Source of the DNA: DATDCV01 sp036524155 | GTDB lineage: Bacteria > Verrucomicrobiota > Verrucomicrobiia > Limisphaerales > UBA8199 | Reading direction: 5' to 3' | Assembly: GCA_036524155.1 (NCBI GenBank) | Contig: DATDCV010000252.1 | Span: 1-16,705 of the forward strand | DNA length: 16,705 bases | In this document: positions 1-6,700 of the stretch, in pieces | Numbering within the stretch: the stretch's first letter is position 1 | How the letters are laid out: every line of letters begins with the position of its first letter | Position numbers and translations under genes: made by a program | Notes under the pieces: generated by a model | Told to the model about the DNA's origin: nothing | The model's database searches: none | What the model saw: the letters and a program-made list of their open reading frames with translations, nothing else

Positions 1-603
1 GTCTTCATCGGCTTCGAGTCCCCAACGCTGGAAGGGCTGCGCGAGCTCGGCAAGAAGTTCAACCTGGTAAAGGGCAGGGATTTCCGCGCGTCGGTCCGGC
101 GTATTCAGCGCCACAAGATTCTAGTCGTGGGCTCCTTCATCATCGGCCTGGATATCGATGAACCGGGCATCGGCAGGCGGATCGCCCAGGTGGCCAGCGA
201 GTACGGCCTGGACAATCTCAACACACTGTTTCTGACTCCCCTGCCGGGGACCCGCCTGTGGGACCAGATGAAATCGGAGGCTCGCATCGCCCTCAATCGG
301 TTTCCGGAAGACTGGAAATACTACACACTGACCTTCCCGGTGGCCCGGTACAAGCAGTTCTCTCAGGAAAGCATCATCCGGGAGATGATCGCCTGCAACC
401 AGAGCTTCTATTCCTTCGCGAGCATTGTGCGCCGCATGTGGAACAGCTCGTGGCACCGCCGCCAGCCGCTCATTTGCCTGGTGGGCAATCTTTCCTACCG
501 CCGCAACATCCGGGTTGACCGTAAGGCCTACGCGGATTTCCAGCGTGAGGGGACAAAACATTCTATCCCGCCCAGCGCGTTGAACTGCGTGCCCGGTTCC
601 TGA
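1..603 (+). CDS. Radical SAM protein, C-terminal part (5' truncated by window edge)
   Basis: The frame is open from base 1 to the TGA at 601-603, giving the last 200 residues of a longer protein. The cysteine cluster of a radical SAM enzyme would lie upstream and is not visible. What remains looks like the end of a radical SAM barrel and its C-terminal region: FIGFESP at fragment residues 2-8 (the strand that in this superfamily reads G-x-E-S), GLDID at 49-53 and TPLPGTRLW from 79, a motif common in the B12-binding radical SAM/DUF4070-type group. The family uses a 4Fe-4S cluster to cleave S-adenosylmethionine; the substrate cannot be told from this fragment. A second radical SAM gene of a different subgroup lies at 13162-14667. 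The last ~20 residues are not family-like and may be a divergent tail. Confident about the superfamily, not the subfamily. Confidence 0.8.
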   Translation, partial: VFIGFESPTLEGLRELGKKFNLVKGRDFRASVRRIQRHKILVVGSFIIGLDIDEPGIGRRIAQVASEYGLDNLNTLFLTPLPGTRLWDQMKSEARIALNRFPEDWKYYTLTFPVARYKQFSQESIIREMIACNQSFYSFASIVRRMWNSSWHRRQPLICLVGNLSYRRNIRVDRKAYADFQREGTKHSIPPSALNCVPGS

Positions 604-777
604 CCTTGACGGCGTTATGGCTCAACGTGGCGAATTTGGTGGCCAGCTCCGTGCTCGTTGGCTTCCGTTTCAGCCCTTCCTCGTTAGGAAACGGCTGTGC
701 CCGGGGCGGGAGATCCCGAACCAGCAGGGTCGCCACGGCACGGTTGAAATGTGGGGCTTTGTAGCCGAGGCTTGGTT

Positions 778-1095
778 ATGGCCGGCATGTATTGTCTAAA
801 GGATTTGCTCAATCTCGTCGAAGTCGAGCGAGCGGAGGAGTTGCGGCTGGAGCCAGGCAAGGTGCCGGTAATGGTGGTGCGCGGCCAACCGCGCGCGCTC
901 GACCTGCCAGCGCTAACGAGCGACAATGTGGCCGAGCTGTTTAGCAGCTTTGCGAGTAAAGCGCACCTGGAAGAACTGCGTCGGTGTGGAGACGTTCATT
1001 TCAACCATACCTTTCAGAACTCAGCCCGGTTAGCGGTCACCGCATCGATGGACCATGAGGACGTTTGCTTGAAGCTGAAACATCTTGGCCAGTAA
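778..1095 (+). CDS. Solitary PilT/PilB N-terminal-domain-like protein
   Basis: The 105-residue protein has the pattern of the N-terminal domain of PilT-type secretion ATPases: a leading helix (LKDLLNLV), then AEELRLEPGKVPVMVVRG (the place where PilT has ASDLHL..G..P..R..G), then LTSDNVAELF, and a final G-D-V-H-F segment resembling the G-E-L-D-F/S strand. It stops before any RecA-like ATPase core, so there is no Walker A or B motif. It is therefore unlikely to be a pilus motor itself; a binding or regulatory role is only a guess. The ATG at 778 is preferred because the nine codons upstream of it (from 751) are not family-like; 787 is also possible. No pilus genes flank it. Moderately sure of the fold, not of the function. 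Confidence 0.6.
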   Translation: MAGMYCLKDLLNLVEVERAEELRLEPGKVPVMVVRGQPRALDLPALTSDNVAELFSSFASKAHLEELRRCGDVHFNHTFQNSARLAVTASMDHEDVCLKLKHLGQ

Positions 1096-1457
1096 TGGGC
1101 TCCGCCGCGGCTTCCCGCCCATGTCACAGCAGCCCTGAAGGAGAACGTCGGTTGGGTCCCAGCAGCGACGCCTCATCCGAGGCTTTGTCAGCCCCGGCCA
1201 AGTTAGCACGGAACGCATCCCCAGCGTCCGATCCGTGATACCGCAGAAGTCGGGCACCCTCGAAGCCGGTAAGTTCAGTTCAGACGTTTCTGGATCTTTA
1301 GGTGCTCTCCCAGTGACTAGCCATCTGGATGCCTGCGCTTATAGCTTTCGGCTATCGCTCGGATACGAAGAAAGCATTGGCCCCATTTCACTTAGAACAC
1401 CACCATTGAACTGGATGAAAGCCGGACAACGAGCAGGTCTTGCTTGAAACCAGACTT
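1096..1457. other. Gene-free stretch
   Basis: I see no convincing gene on either strand in these 362 bases. The open frames here have atypical composition and match nothing I recognise. The only structure noted is a short hairpin, ATAGC-TTTCG-GCTAT, near 1340-1355. It is too short and lacks the T-run needed to call it a terminator. Confidence 0.5.
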
Positions 1458-1601
1458 ATGAAACCTTGCCCCAAGTGTGGGCAGTGGCTCAGGGGCCAGT
1501 TTGATTCTTGCTGGAGGTGTGGGGCTAAACGAGAGAAGACGGCCAAACTCAACAACGAAGGAGGAGGGGAGGATGAACACATTAGCGGGTTTGTGGATTG
1601 A
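1458..1601 (+). CDS. Small zinc-ribbon protein (47 aa)
   Basis: The ATG at 1458 opens a 47-codon frame starting MKPCPKCGQW, with a second pair in CWRCG, so four cysteines at residues 4, 7, 18 and 21 (CxxC-N10-CxxC). This is a compact zinc-ribbon or rubredoxin-like knuckle. The remaining 25 residues are charged and glycine-rich and probably unstructured. The stop lies 29 bases inside the next gene (start 1573), so the two may be translationally coupled, and the strong ribosome-binding site of the next gene is inside this coding region. Such mini-zinc proteins usually have unknown roles in RNA, DNA or protein binding. The cysteine spacing is the main support; the length is close to what chance could give. 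Confidence 0.5.
   Translation: MKPCPKCGQWLRGQFDSCWRCGAKREKTAKLNNEGGGEDEHISGFVD
1558..1564 (+). promoter_or_regulatory. Strong Shine-Dalgarno setting the 1573 start
   Basis: AAGGAGG lies 8 bases before the ATG at 1573 and is the best ribosome-binding site in the window. It fixes the start of the next gene at 1573 rather than at the in-frame ATG at 1477, and it lies inside the reading frame of the upstream zinc-ribbon gene. Confidence 0.75.
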
Positions 1602-2016
1602 CCACCGGGAGGCCGTCATCGTGATCCTCTCCGACAAAGGCCAAGAGACGAAGCGGATAGAATCCCATGTTGAAAAACAACTGCGACGATCCAGCCGTTC
1701 GCCCTCCCCGGCTCCTTTTGAGGCGCAGATGGTTCCAGCCGATGATTTCCGAGAACGAGAATACACGGGCCATCTGGCGAATTACTACGACGAAGTCATA
1801 TCCTGCCTTCGCCCGGCCACCGCGATTCTGTTATTCGGCCCCGGCGAGGCCAAGGGCGAGTTGAGAAAGCGAATCGAGAGAAACAAACTCGATCTGCGCA
1901 TCACAAGCTTCGAAACGAGCGACAAGATGACGGAGCGCCAAATCTCGCAAAAAGTGCGTCGGCACTATTTACCTCCAAGCCCCGCTGCGTCCCCCGGCGG
2001 AAGGAGGAGGCGGTGA
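1573..2016 (+). CDS. Conserved hypothetical protein with GLWIDHREAV N-terminus
   Basis: The 147-residue soluble protein starts after a strong ribosome-binding site. Visible blocks are GLWIDHREAVIV at residues 6-17, LLFGPGEAKGEL at 86-97 and TSDKMTERQI at 115-124. I recall this block order from bacterial proteins annotated only as hypothetical or as translation/release-factor-like (the baeRF-type, eRF1-domain-related group). The G-P-G-E-A-K-G-E-L loop after a hydrophobic strand would suit a Rossmann-like or RNase H-like core. The family link is from memory and not firm. The last ~15 residues (PPSPAASPGGRRRR) form a basic, disordered tail. It lies between two small zinc-ribbon genes on the same strand, which suggests an operon. 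I would not assign a reaction. Confidence 0.75.
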   Translation: MNTLAGLWIDHREAVIVILSDKGQETKRIESHVEKQLRRSSRSPSPAPFEAQMVPADDFREREYTGHLANYYDEVISCLRPATAILLFGPGEAKGELRKRIERNKLDLRITSFETSDKMTERQISQKVRRHYLPPSPAASPGGRRRR

Positions 2017-2057
2017 ACAGCAGATCAGCCAGCAAATCCACCTGACCAAAGCGACCC

Positions 2058-2357
2058 ATGCATCTCGAGGGTTACCAAGACGTGTTCTTCATCATCACAT
2101 ACGGACTGGCGATAGTGATGCTGAGCTCACTTGCCGGCTGGAAGAATCGCAATCCCTTGGCCTGGGGCCTGATTGGGGGATTGGTGTTCCCCACCAGCTT
2201 CATCTGCTTGCTACTCGAGACACACCTTTGCCCTAAATGCAGGGCGTCCCTGAGCAAAGGGGAGTGGAGGCTGCGGAGGTGCCGAAACTGCGGCACCTTG
2301 GCGCAGAGAACTCAGCATGACCGCTCATTGATTCCGGCCCATGAAGGAACCGTTTGA
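2058..2357 (+). CDS. Small membrane protein with cytosolic zinc ribbon
   Basis: The 99-residue product has two hydrophobic stretches, about residues 9-26 and 33-53, joined by a short polar turn (WKNRNPL), followed by a four-cysteine knuckle: C58, C61, C75 and C78 (CPKC...CRNCG). It is a membrane-anchored zinc ribbon, with both ends probably on the same side of the membrane. The function is unknown. It starts 41 bases after the stop of the preceding gene, and its 3' end overlaps the next start by 17 bases, which supports co-transcription. No strong Shine-Dalgarno is seen before the ATG. The charged tail after the second CxxC is not conserved-looking. Confidence 0.6.
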   Translation: MHLEGYQDVFFIITYGLAIVMLSSLAGWKNRNPLAWGLIGGLVFPTSFICLLLETHLCPKCRASLSKGEWRLRRCRNCGTLAQRTQHDRSLIPAHEGTV

Positions 2358-2736
2358 GCAGATTCGTATCACCGACCTGGACGTTGACCTGACCCAGCCG
2401 TCTCAGGAAGGGGCCGGCTTTCAGCGTTTGTATCTGAAACTTTCGGCGGAGCCGCCGGCGGAGTGGGTTACACTATTCGAGCAGGAGCGCCGGTTTCCGC
2501 GCCATTCGAAGTGGCGAAACGCTTGGGTAGTTGGTACTCATATTGTGATTGAGTGCGTTCCGGAGGACCTTGAGCAGTTCGGTCTCAACCACCTCAAAGA
2601 GGATGCAGCGAATGCGAACAACAAGTTTGTGGAGTGGATCGCCCGAAACGATGCAGACAACTTGCGACAGTTCCAGCAGGAGGAGGAGGCACGAAAGCAG
2701 TTGCAGGAACTGAGGGGCAAGCTGAAGTTCGATTGA
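2341..2736 (+). CDS. Hypothetical cytosolic protein (131 aa)
   Basis: I do not recognise the family. The protein is soluble and charged, with no signal peptide or membrane span. It has a mixed alpha/beta first half (an FQRLYLKL strand, then an aromatic region with W-V-T-L-F and W-V-V-G-T) and a helical last third (FQQEEEARKQLQELRGKL) likely to form a coiled coil. The good balance of aromatic and charged residues supports real coding. The ATG overlaps the end of the upstream membrane zinc-ribbon gene by 17 bases, so translational coupling is plausible. The GGCCC just before the start is not a ribosome-binding site, which fits coupling. Confidence 0.65.
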   Translation: MKEPFEQIRITDLDVDLTQPSQEGAGFQRLYLKLSAEPPAEWVTLFEQERRFPRHSKWRNAWVVGTHIVIECVPEDLEQFGLNHLKEDAANANNKFVEWIARNDADNLRQFQQEEEARKQLQELRGKLKFD

Positions 2737-2785
2737 GGAGAGACGGATTCAATCCACACGAAAATTACACCGGACCGTCCGCTAT

Positions 2786-2962
2786 ATGGAGGTACTGAAG
2801 CTCATTTGCCAGACGACGATTGGCCTTTTGAAAAAGGCCTGGCTGTTTCCCCATTCTGTCGCAATTATCCTCAAGCAAAGGCGACAACAGGTCGCCCTGA
2901 ACGTACTCGAGGCCGAACGGCTGGACCGGATACGCAATCCGTCAAAGTACCTGGGAAAGTGA
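2786..2962 (+). CDS. Small basic hypothetical protein (58 aa)
   Basis: The short frame runs from ATG 2786 to TGA 2960-2962. The product begins with an amphipathic or weakly hydrophobic helix (LKLICQTTIGLLKKAWLF), followed by a basic stretch and a charged end, ERLDRIRNPSKYLGK. The N-P-S-K-Y-x-G-K ending and the codon use look protein-like, and it continues the forward run of small genes 49 bases after the previous stop. There is no clear ribosome-binding site and no upstream in-frame ATG. It could be a membrane-associated peptide. The function is unknown, and the call rests on composition and context. Confidence 0.45.
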   Translation: MEVLKLICQTTIGLLKKAWLFPHSVAIILKQRRQQVALNVLEAERLDRIRNPSKYLGK

Positions 2963-3084
2963 AACGCAGAGCGCAACTCTCCTTCGGCTATGGACTGATG
3001 TCCAGGCGCCTACACGTGCTCAGGGCTATTTGCATCCCCAACCCCTCTCGCAATTCGCAGTTCTTTCCGGAACGCCGAACGGGG

Positions 3085-4713
3085 TCAATAATCCATGCCT
3101 CCCATGCCGCCAGGAGGTGAACCGGTTTTTTCTTCCTTCGGGATCTCGGCGACCAGGCACTCGGTTGTCAGCAACAGGCCGGCAATCGAGGCCGCGTTCT
3201 GCAACGCTGTGCGCGTGACCTTCTTCGGATCGACCACGCCCGCTTTGACCAGGTCCTCATAGGCGCCGGTCGAAACGTTGTAGCCCTCGTTGCCTTTGCG
3301 CTTCTTGACTTCCTGCACCACCACCGAGCCTTCCACGCCGGCATTATCGGCCAGTACGCGCGTCGGATACTCGACGGCGCACTTGACGATATCGACGCCG
3401 ATGCGCTCGTCGTCATTCTCCGGCTTGACGGTATCCATCGCGGCCAGGCACCGCAGCAACGCCACGCCGCCGCCCGGCACAATGCCTTCTTCAACCGCCG
3501 CGCGGGTTGCGTGCAAGGCATCTTCCACCCGGGCTTTCTTTTCCTTCATCTCCGTCTCGGTGGCAGCACCGACGTTGATGACGGCGACACCCCCCGCGAG
3601 CTTGGCCAGTCGTTCCTGCAGCTTCTCTTTATCATAATCGGAAGTGGTCTCTTCGATCTGCCGGCGAATCTGATTCACGCGGCCCTGGATTTCGGAGCTC
3701 TTGCCGTGGCCTTCGACGAGGGTGGTGTTTTCCTTGTCCACCGTGATGTTCTTAACGCGACCGAGTTCTTCCAAAGTCAGGTTCTCCAGCTTGATGCCGA
3801 GGTCTTCGCTGATGAATTTGCCGCCGGTGAGGATAGCGATGTCTTCGCACAGGGCTTTGCGGCGATCGCCAAAACCAGGAGCTTTGACGGCACACACGTT
3901 GATCGTCCCACGGAGTTTGTTCACCACGAGAGTGGCGAGGGCTTCGCCTTCGACATCTTCGGCGATGATCAGGAGCGGTTTGCCCGCTTTGGCGACCTTT
4001 TCGAGCAGTGGAAGCAGGTCTTTGAGGCTGCTGATCTTCTTCTCGTAATTGAGCACATAGCAATCTTCCAGACGCACCTCCATCGTTTCGGCATTGGTGA
4101 CAAAGTAGGGCGACAGATAGCCCTTGTCGAACTGCATGCCTTCGACCACGTCGAGCGCGGTCTCGATGGACTTCGCTTCCTCAACCGTGATGGTGCCGTC
4201 TTTGCCGACCTTGTCCATCGCGTCGGCGATGATCTCGCCGATGGTGGTGTCCCAGTTGGCGGAAACGGTGGCGACCTGTTTGATTTCCTCTTTGTCCTTC
4301 ACCTTCTTGGCGATCTTGTCGAGGTGTTCAACAGCGGCGGCGACGGCTTTGCCGATGCCGCGCTGGATGCCGATGGGGTTGGCACCAGAGGTGACGTACT
4401 TCAGCCCCTCGCGGAAGATCGCCTCCGCCAGGATGGTGGCGGTGGTGGTGCCGTCGCCGGCGTCGTCGCTGGTCTTGCTGGCGACTTCGCGGACCATCTG
4501 GGCACCCATGTTTTCACACGGGTCTTCCAGCTCGATTTCCTTGGCGACTGTGACACCGTCTTTGGTCACGGTCGGCGAGCCGTATTTCTTGTCGAGCACG
4601 ACGTTGCGACCCTTGGGGCCCAGCGTCGCCGCGACGGCTTTGGCCAGTTTGGAGACACCTTTGAGCAGGCTCTGACGCGCATTCTCGTCGAAGAGCAATT
4701 GTTTTGCAGCCAT
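3085..4713 (-). CDS. groL: Chaperonin GroEL (HSP60)
   Basis: The 542-residue protein is near the usual length (about 545). It is the large subunit of the cytosolic group I chaperonin, a tetradecamer that folds proteins in an ATP-driven cage capped by GroES. Clear landmarks: LGPKGRN at 31-37 and D52 in the nucleotide site, GDGTTT at 86-91 with the ATP-hydrolysis Asp at 87, GGGVALL in the C-terminal equatorial domain, and the flexible tail ending GGMGGMDY. The start is 57 bases after the groES stop, the classic groES-groEL order. No good Shine-Dalgarno is visible, so coupling to groES or a long leader is possible. The tail has only two GGM repeats, shorter than in many species. I see no truncation or frameshift. 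Confidence 0.98.
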   Translation of the reverse strand: MAAKQLLFDENARQSLLKGVSKLAKAVAATLGPKGRNVVLDKKYGSPTVTKDGVTVAKEIELEDPCENMGAQMVREVASKTSDDAGDGTTTATILAEAIFREGLKYVTSGANPIGIQRGIGKAVAAAVEHLDKIAKKVKDKEEIKQVATVSANWDTTIGEIIADAMDKVGKDGTITVEEAKSIETALDVVEGMQFDKGYLSPYFVTNAETMEVRLEDCYVLNYEKKISSLKDLLPLLEKVAKAGKPLLIIAEDVEGEALATLVVNKLRGTINVCAVKAPGFGDRRKALCEDIAILTGGKFISEDLGIKLENLTLEELGRVKNITVDKENTTLVEGHGKSSEIQGRVNQIRRQIEETTSDYDKEKLQERLAKLAGGVAVINVGAATETEMKEKKARVEDALHATRAAVEEGIVPGGGVALLRCLAAMDTVKPENDDERIGVDIVKCAVEYPTRVLADNAGVEGSVVVQEVKKRKGNEGYNVSTGAYEDLVKAGVVDPKKVTRTALQNAASIAGLLLTTECLVAEIPKEEKTGSPPGGMGGMDY

Positions 4714-4770
4714 AACTTTATAGATAATTGATTGTTGCTAGTGGACGCCGGAACCTTCCGGGGTTGATGG

Positions 4771-5064
4771 TTATTCGAGCACGGCCAGGACATCGTCCGA
4801 ACTAAGGATCCTGTATTCCTTTCCCTCGAGATGGACTTCCGTGCCGCCGTATTTGGCCACCAGCAGGCGGTCGCCCTTTTTCACTTCAAAGGGAACCTTC
4901 TTGCCGTTGTCATCCGTTTTCCCGGTGCCGAGAGCCACAACCCGACATTCCATGGGCTTTTCCTTGGCGATGTCAGGAATAACGATTCCGCCCTTTTTTA
5001 CTTCCTTCTCTTCGACAGCTTCCACGAGGATTCGGTCGCCGATGGGTCTAATGTTTAGTGCCAT
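4771..5064 (-). CDS. groS: Co-chaperonin GroES (HSP10)
   Basis: The 97-residue protein is the heptameric lid of GroEL. It starts with RPIGDRILVE, the standard GroES opening, carries the mobile-loop motif GGIVIP at residues 25-30 that docks on GroEL, and ends with the usual GKEYRILSSDDVLAVLE. The ATG at 5064 is chosen because family members begin with a short M-x-x-x-x-R-P-I-G-D; the open frame extends upstream to 5121, but that extension is not GroES-like. AAAGGA sits about 10 bases upstream. I found no CIRCE inverted repeat (TTAGCACTC-N9-GAGTGCTAA) in the 68 bases before it, so HrcA control at this promoter is not supported. The osmC-like gene lies upstream on the same strand. Confidence 0.97.
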   Translation of the reverse strand: MALNIRPIGDRILVEAVEEKEVKKGGIVIPDIAKEKPMECRVVALGTGKTDDNGKKVPFEVKKGDRLLVAKYGGTEVHLEGKEYRILSSDDVLAVLE

Positions 5065-5132
5065 ATATTCATTTTCCTTTGTTCTTTCCGGTTGTCTGAA
5101 AAAGTAGCTTTCCCCAGGCAAACCAGGCTTAG

Positions 5133-5660
5133 TTATCGGCGGCCTTTCGCCTCACTTTGTTTTTTCCGACCAGCGCCGGGTTCGGGTGTGCCCCAGCTCC
5201 ATTGGGGTAAAAGCCGTGCGACCGCATCTCGGGGGCTCAAGGTGGCGCGCATCGAGATATTGGCATTGAGCGCACGTGAGATGGGGCAATTAGCCTTAGC
5301 CCGTAGCGCCGCGTCCACAAAGTCACATTCCGCCACCAGGGGCACCGCCGCACTCACGTCCAGAAGGATCTGCGTCATCGTCCACCCGGCGGCCATGTTT
5401 TCCATCGTGACGGTCGCCGTCGTGTCAATTTGACGTGGGCGGTAGCCGGCCTTTCCCAATTCATTGGCCAGGCTCAGCGAAAAACTGCCGGCTTGAGCTG
5501 CCGCAATCAGTTCGGGCGGATTGGTTCCCCGGCGCTTGATGTCGCCGCCGGCGGCGTAGAGGGGCATCATGAGAGTATCACTCGCGGTGCTGACGGCGCC
5601 TTTGCCACGCTGACGCGTCCCCAACCAACACACTGAGGCTTTCCGGGCATAGGGTTTCAT
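5133..5660 (-). CDS. OsmC-family protein lacking the first catalytic cysteine
   Basis: The 175-residue product matches OsmC/Ohr-type hydroperoxide peroxidases across its first ~140 residues: RKASVCWLG at the start, GAVSTAS, GTNPPELIAAAQAG, TATVTME and ANCPISRAL. OsmC enzymes reduce organic peroxides with two cysteines and a nearby Arg-Glu pair. Here the second cysteine is present (C125) and E50 is kept. The first position, which reads A-C-F-S-M in E. coli OsmC, is G-S-F-S-L, so Cys59 is Ser59 (codon AGT); the preceding His is Gln and the Arg37 position looks like Ala. This predicts loss of peroxidase chemistry or a changed role. The tail past residue 141 is a basic, low-complexity extension absent from typical OsmC. 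Start 5660 is chosen over 5699 because family members begin just before the KASVxW strand. Confidence 0.85.
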   Translation of the reverse strand: MKPYARKASVCWLGTRQRGKGAVSTASDTLMMPLYAAGGDIKRRGTNPPELIAAAQAGSFSLSLANELGKAGYRPRQIDTTATVTMENMAAGWTMTQILLDVSAAVPLVAECDFVDAALRAKANCPISRALNANISMRATLSPRDAVARLLPQWSWGTPEPGAGRKKQSEAKGRR

Positions 5661-5705
5661 TTCGCACCCAACATCGTCCCATGAATGCACCCATGCCAAT
5701 ACTTA

Positions 5706-5728
5706 GAAAGTGAAATGGCGATACTTTC
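5706..5728. promoter_or_regulatory. Possible LysR-type operator upstream of osmC-like gene
   Basis: GAAAGT at 5706-5711 and ACTTTC at 5723-5728 form a perfect 6-bp inverted repeat with an 11-base spacer, so the inner bases give T-N11-A, the generic box bound by LysR-type regulators. It lies 46-68 bases before the osmC-like start and between that gene and the lysR remnant, the usual place for such a site. A second perfect palindrome, ACCATATGGT, is at 5748-5757. The pattern is short and could be chance; the position is the main support. Confidence 0.35.
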
Positions 5729-5819
5729 AGACTATGGGCTGCACTTTACCATATGGTTTTCCCAGCCACTATTGACCGATGGCTAACGTATGTGACCTTG
5801 CCAAACTGCCGCTCGCGTT

Positions 5820-5963
5820 ATGGAACTGCCTCCCCTGCGATAGTTCGTGGCGGTGGAGGAAGATCTGAATTTCACCAAGGCCGCCGCCAAGTTGCATCTG
5901 GCCCAACCCTCGCTCACGCGCCTGATCCACATTCTGGAAGAGGGGCTCGGCGTGCCCGTGCCC
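5820..5963 (+). pseudogene. LysR-family regulator remnant (N-terminal HTH only, internal stop)
   Basis: From ATG 5820 the sequence reads MELPPLR, then TAG (5841-5843), then FVAVEEDLNFTKAAAKLHLA and QPSLTRLIHILEEGLGVPVP. This is the unmistakable start of a LysR-type regulator (M-E-L-x-x-L-R-x-F-V-A-V...AA..L...QP.L...I..LE..LG), with the stop at the residue just before F-V-A-V. Similarity ends at 5963, where the usual L-F-x-R and the whole effector domain are missing. The gene is thus a truncated fragment with a nonsense codon. It diverges from the osmC-like gene, the usual arrangement of a LysR regulator and its target. A GTG at 5847 could restart translation and would fuse the helix-turn-helix in frame to the next small gene. 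Confidence 0.75.
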
Positions 5964-6005
5964 CTTTCTTATTGCTTTGTGTCAGTCGCCCGTCGATGTT
6001 CAACC

Positions 6006-6191
6006 ATGAATAGTCTCCAGCGCCATGGGCCCGAAGAAGCTTACAAACAACTCCACCTGCGAATGAAGAGGCGCGGCTTGGCCTCCATTAAGGTTCACGT
6101 CACGCGAAGGGCCGGGAAAATGCAGTTCCATTTCACCGGTTCGGATGAGGAGGTGAAGCAAGCCGAAAAGATCCTCGCCGACTGGAACTGA
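6006..6191 (+). CDS. Small hypothetical protein (61 aa)
   Basis: I do not recognise a named family. The product is basic in the first two thirds (MKRRGLASIKVHVTRRAG) and ends in a beta strand and helix, MQFHFTGSDEEVKQAEKIL, as in small alpha/beta proteins of ferredoxin-like or KH-like shape. The regular alternation of hydrophobic and charged residues supports real coding. The frame is open upstream through the lysR remnant to a GTG at 5847, so a fusion product is formally possible, but the joining segment (SYCFVSVARRCST) is not protein-like. ATG 6006 is taken as the start. No clear ribosome-binding site is present. Confidence 0.5.
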   Translation: MNSLQRHGPEEAYKQLHLRMKRRGLASIKVHVTRRAGKMQFHFTGSDEEVKQAEKILADWN

Positions 6192-6276
6192 TTCCCAGAC
6201 TGGATCCTTGTAACCTCCGTGCGGGACACGCGCCTCTATCACAACCATCGGAATTCCACAGTCTCCGCACGGGTGT

Positions 6277-6555
6277 TTAGGGCAATTTCTTCCCGAGCGC
6301 GTATTCCCACGGCAGGCGTTTGAACAAGGCGTAGCGCTCGCGCTTGAGCCAACTGGCAGTCCAATGGCGCATGTACATATAGAGGTGGTCGCGGCCACGG
6401 TTGCCGGAGCGGTTCAGCATCTTGTGGAAATGTTTGTGGCGCGGGTAGAGGTAATGAGCTTTCGCGGCGAGGCGTTCAGCGAAATCCTCGGGCAGCTCGG
6501 CGTTCAAATAACGGCTCGCCTGGGCCACCACGCTTTCGGCGATGGCGTCGGGCAT
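6277..6555 (-). CDS. Conserved hypothetical protein (92 aa)
   Basis: The product is rich in aromatic, His and Arg residues: HYLYPRHKHFHKMLNR at about 34-49, then GNRGRDHLYMYMRHWTASWL at 51-70 and LPWEYALGKKLP at the end. The strongly patterned R-H-x-x-F-x-K-x-L-N-R and R-D-x-L-Y-x-Y-x-R-H-W blocks suggest a conserved helical family, perhaps nucleic-acid binding, but I cannot name it. The start is uncertain: the frame is open upstream, with a GTG at 6657 and residues such as FRIWRALLPTP that might belong to the protein. ATG 6555 is the first good start. It lies 145 bases downstream of the restriction enzyme gene on the same strand, so co-transcription is possible. Confidence 0.6.
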   Translation of the reverse strand: MPDAIAESVVAQASRYLNAELPEDFAERLAAKAHYLYPRHKHFHKMLNRSGNRGRDHLYMYMRHWTASWLKRERYALFKRLPWEYALGKKLP

Positions 6556-6700
6556 CAGCAACGTGTCTCGTTCCAGTGGCGTGGGCAGTAAGGCGCGCCA
6601 GATGCGGAAGGCTGTGCGCGAGTCGGTAGGGCGCGTCAGTCCCCTGCGCGCCGCCACTCGACCTCGGGACGACGACGCGCACGGAGTGACGCGCCTTGGG

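Noticed and set aside
1030..1257. Reverse frame across the end of the PilT-like gene
   Set aside because: It overlaps a better-supported forward gene and its Cys/Arg/Met-rich composition matches no family.
3511..4731. Long forward open frame (406 codons) opposite groEL
   Set aside because: It is the antisense shadow of groEL; its composition (Asp/Phe/Val-rich) is typical of the complement of a GC-rich gene, and groEL is certain.
5065..5132. CIRCE/HrcA operator before groES
   Set aside because: Looked for TTAGCACTC-N9-GAGTGCTAA on both strands; not present, even loosely.
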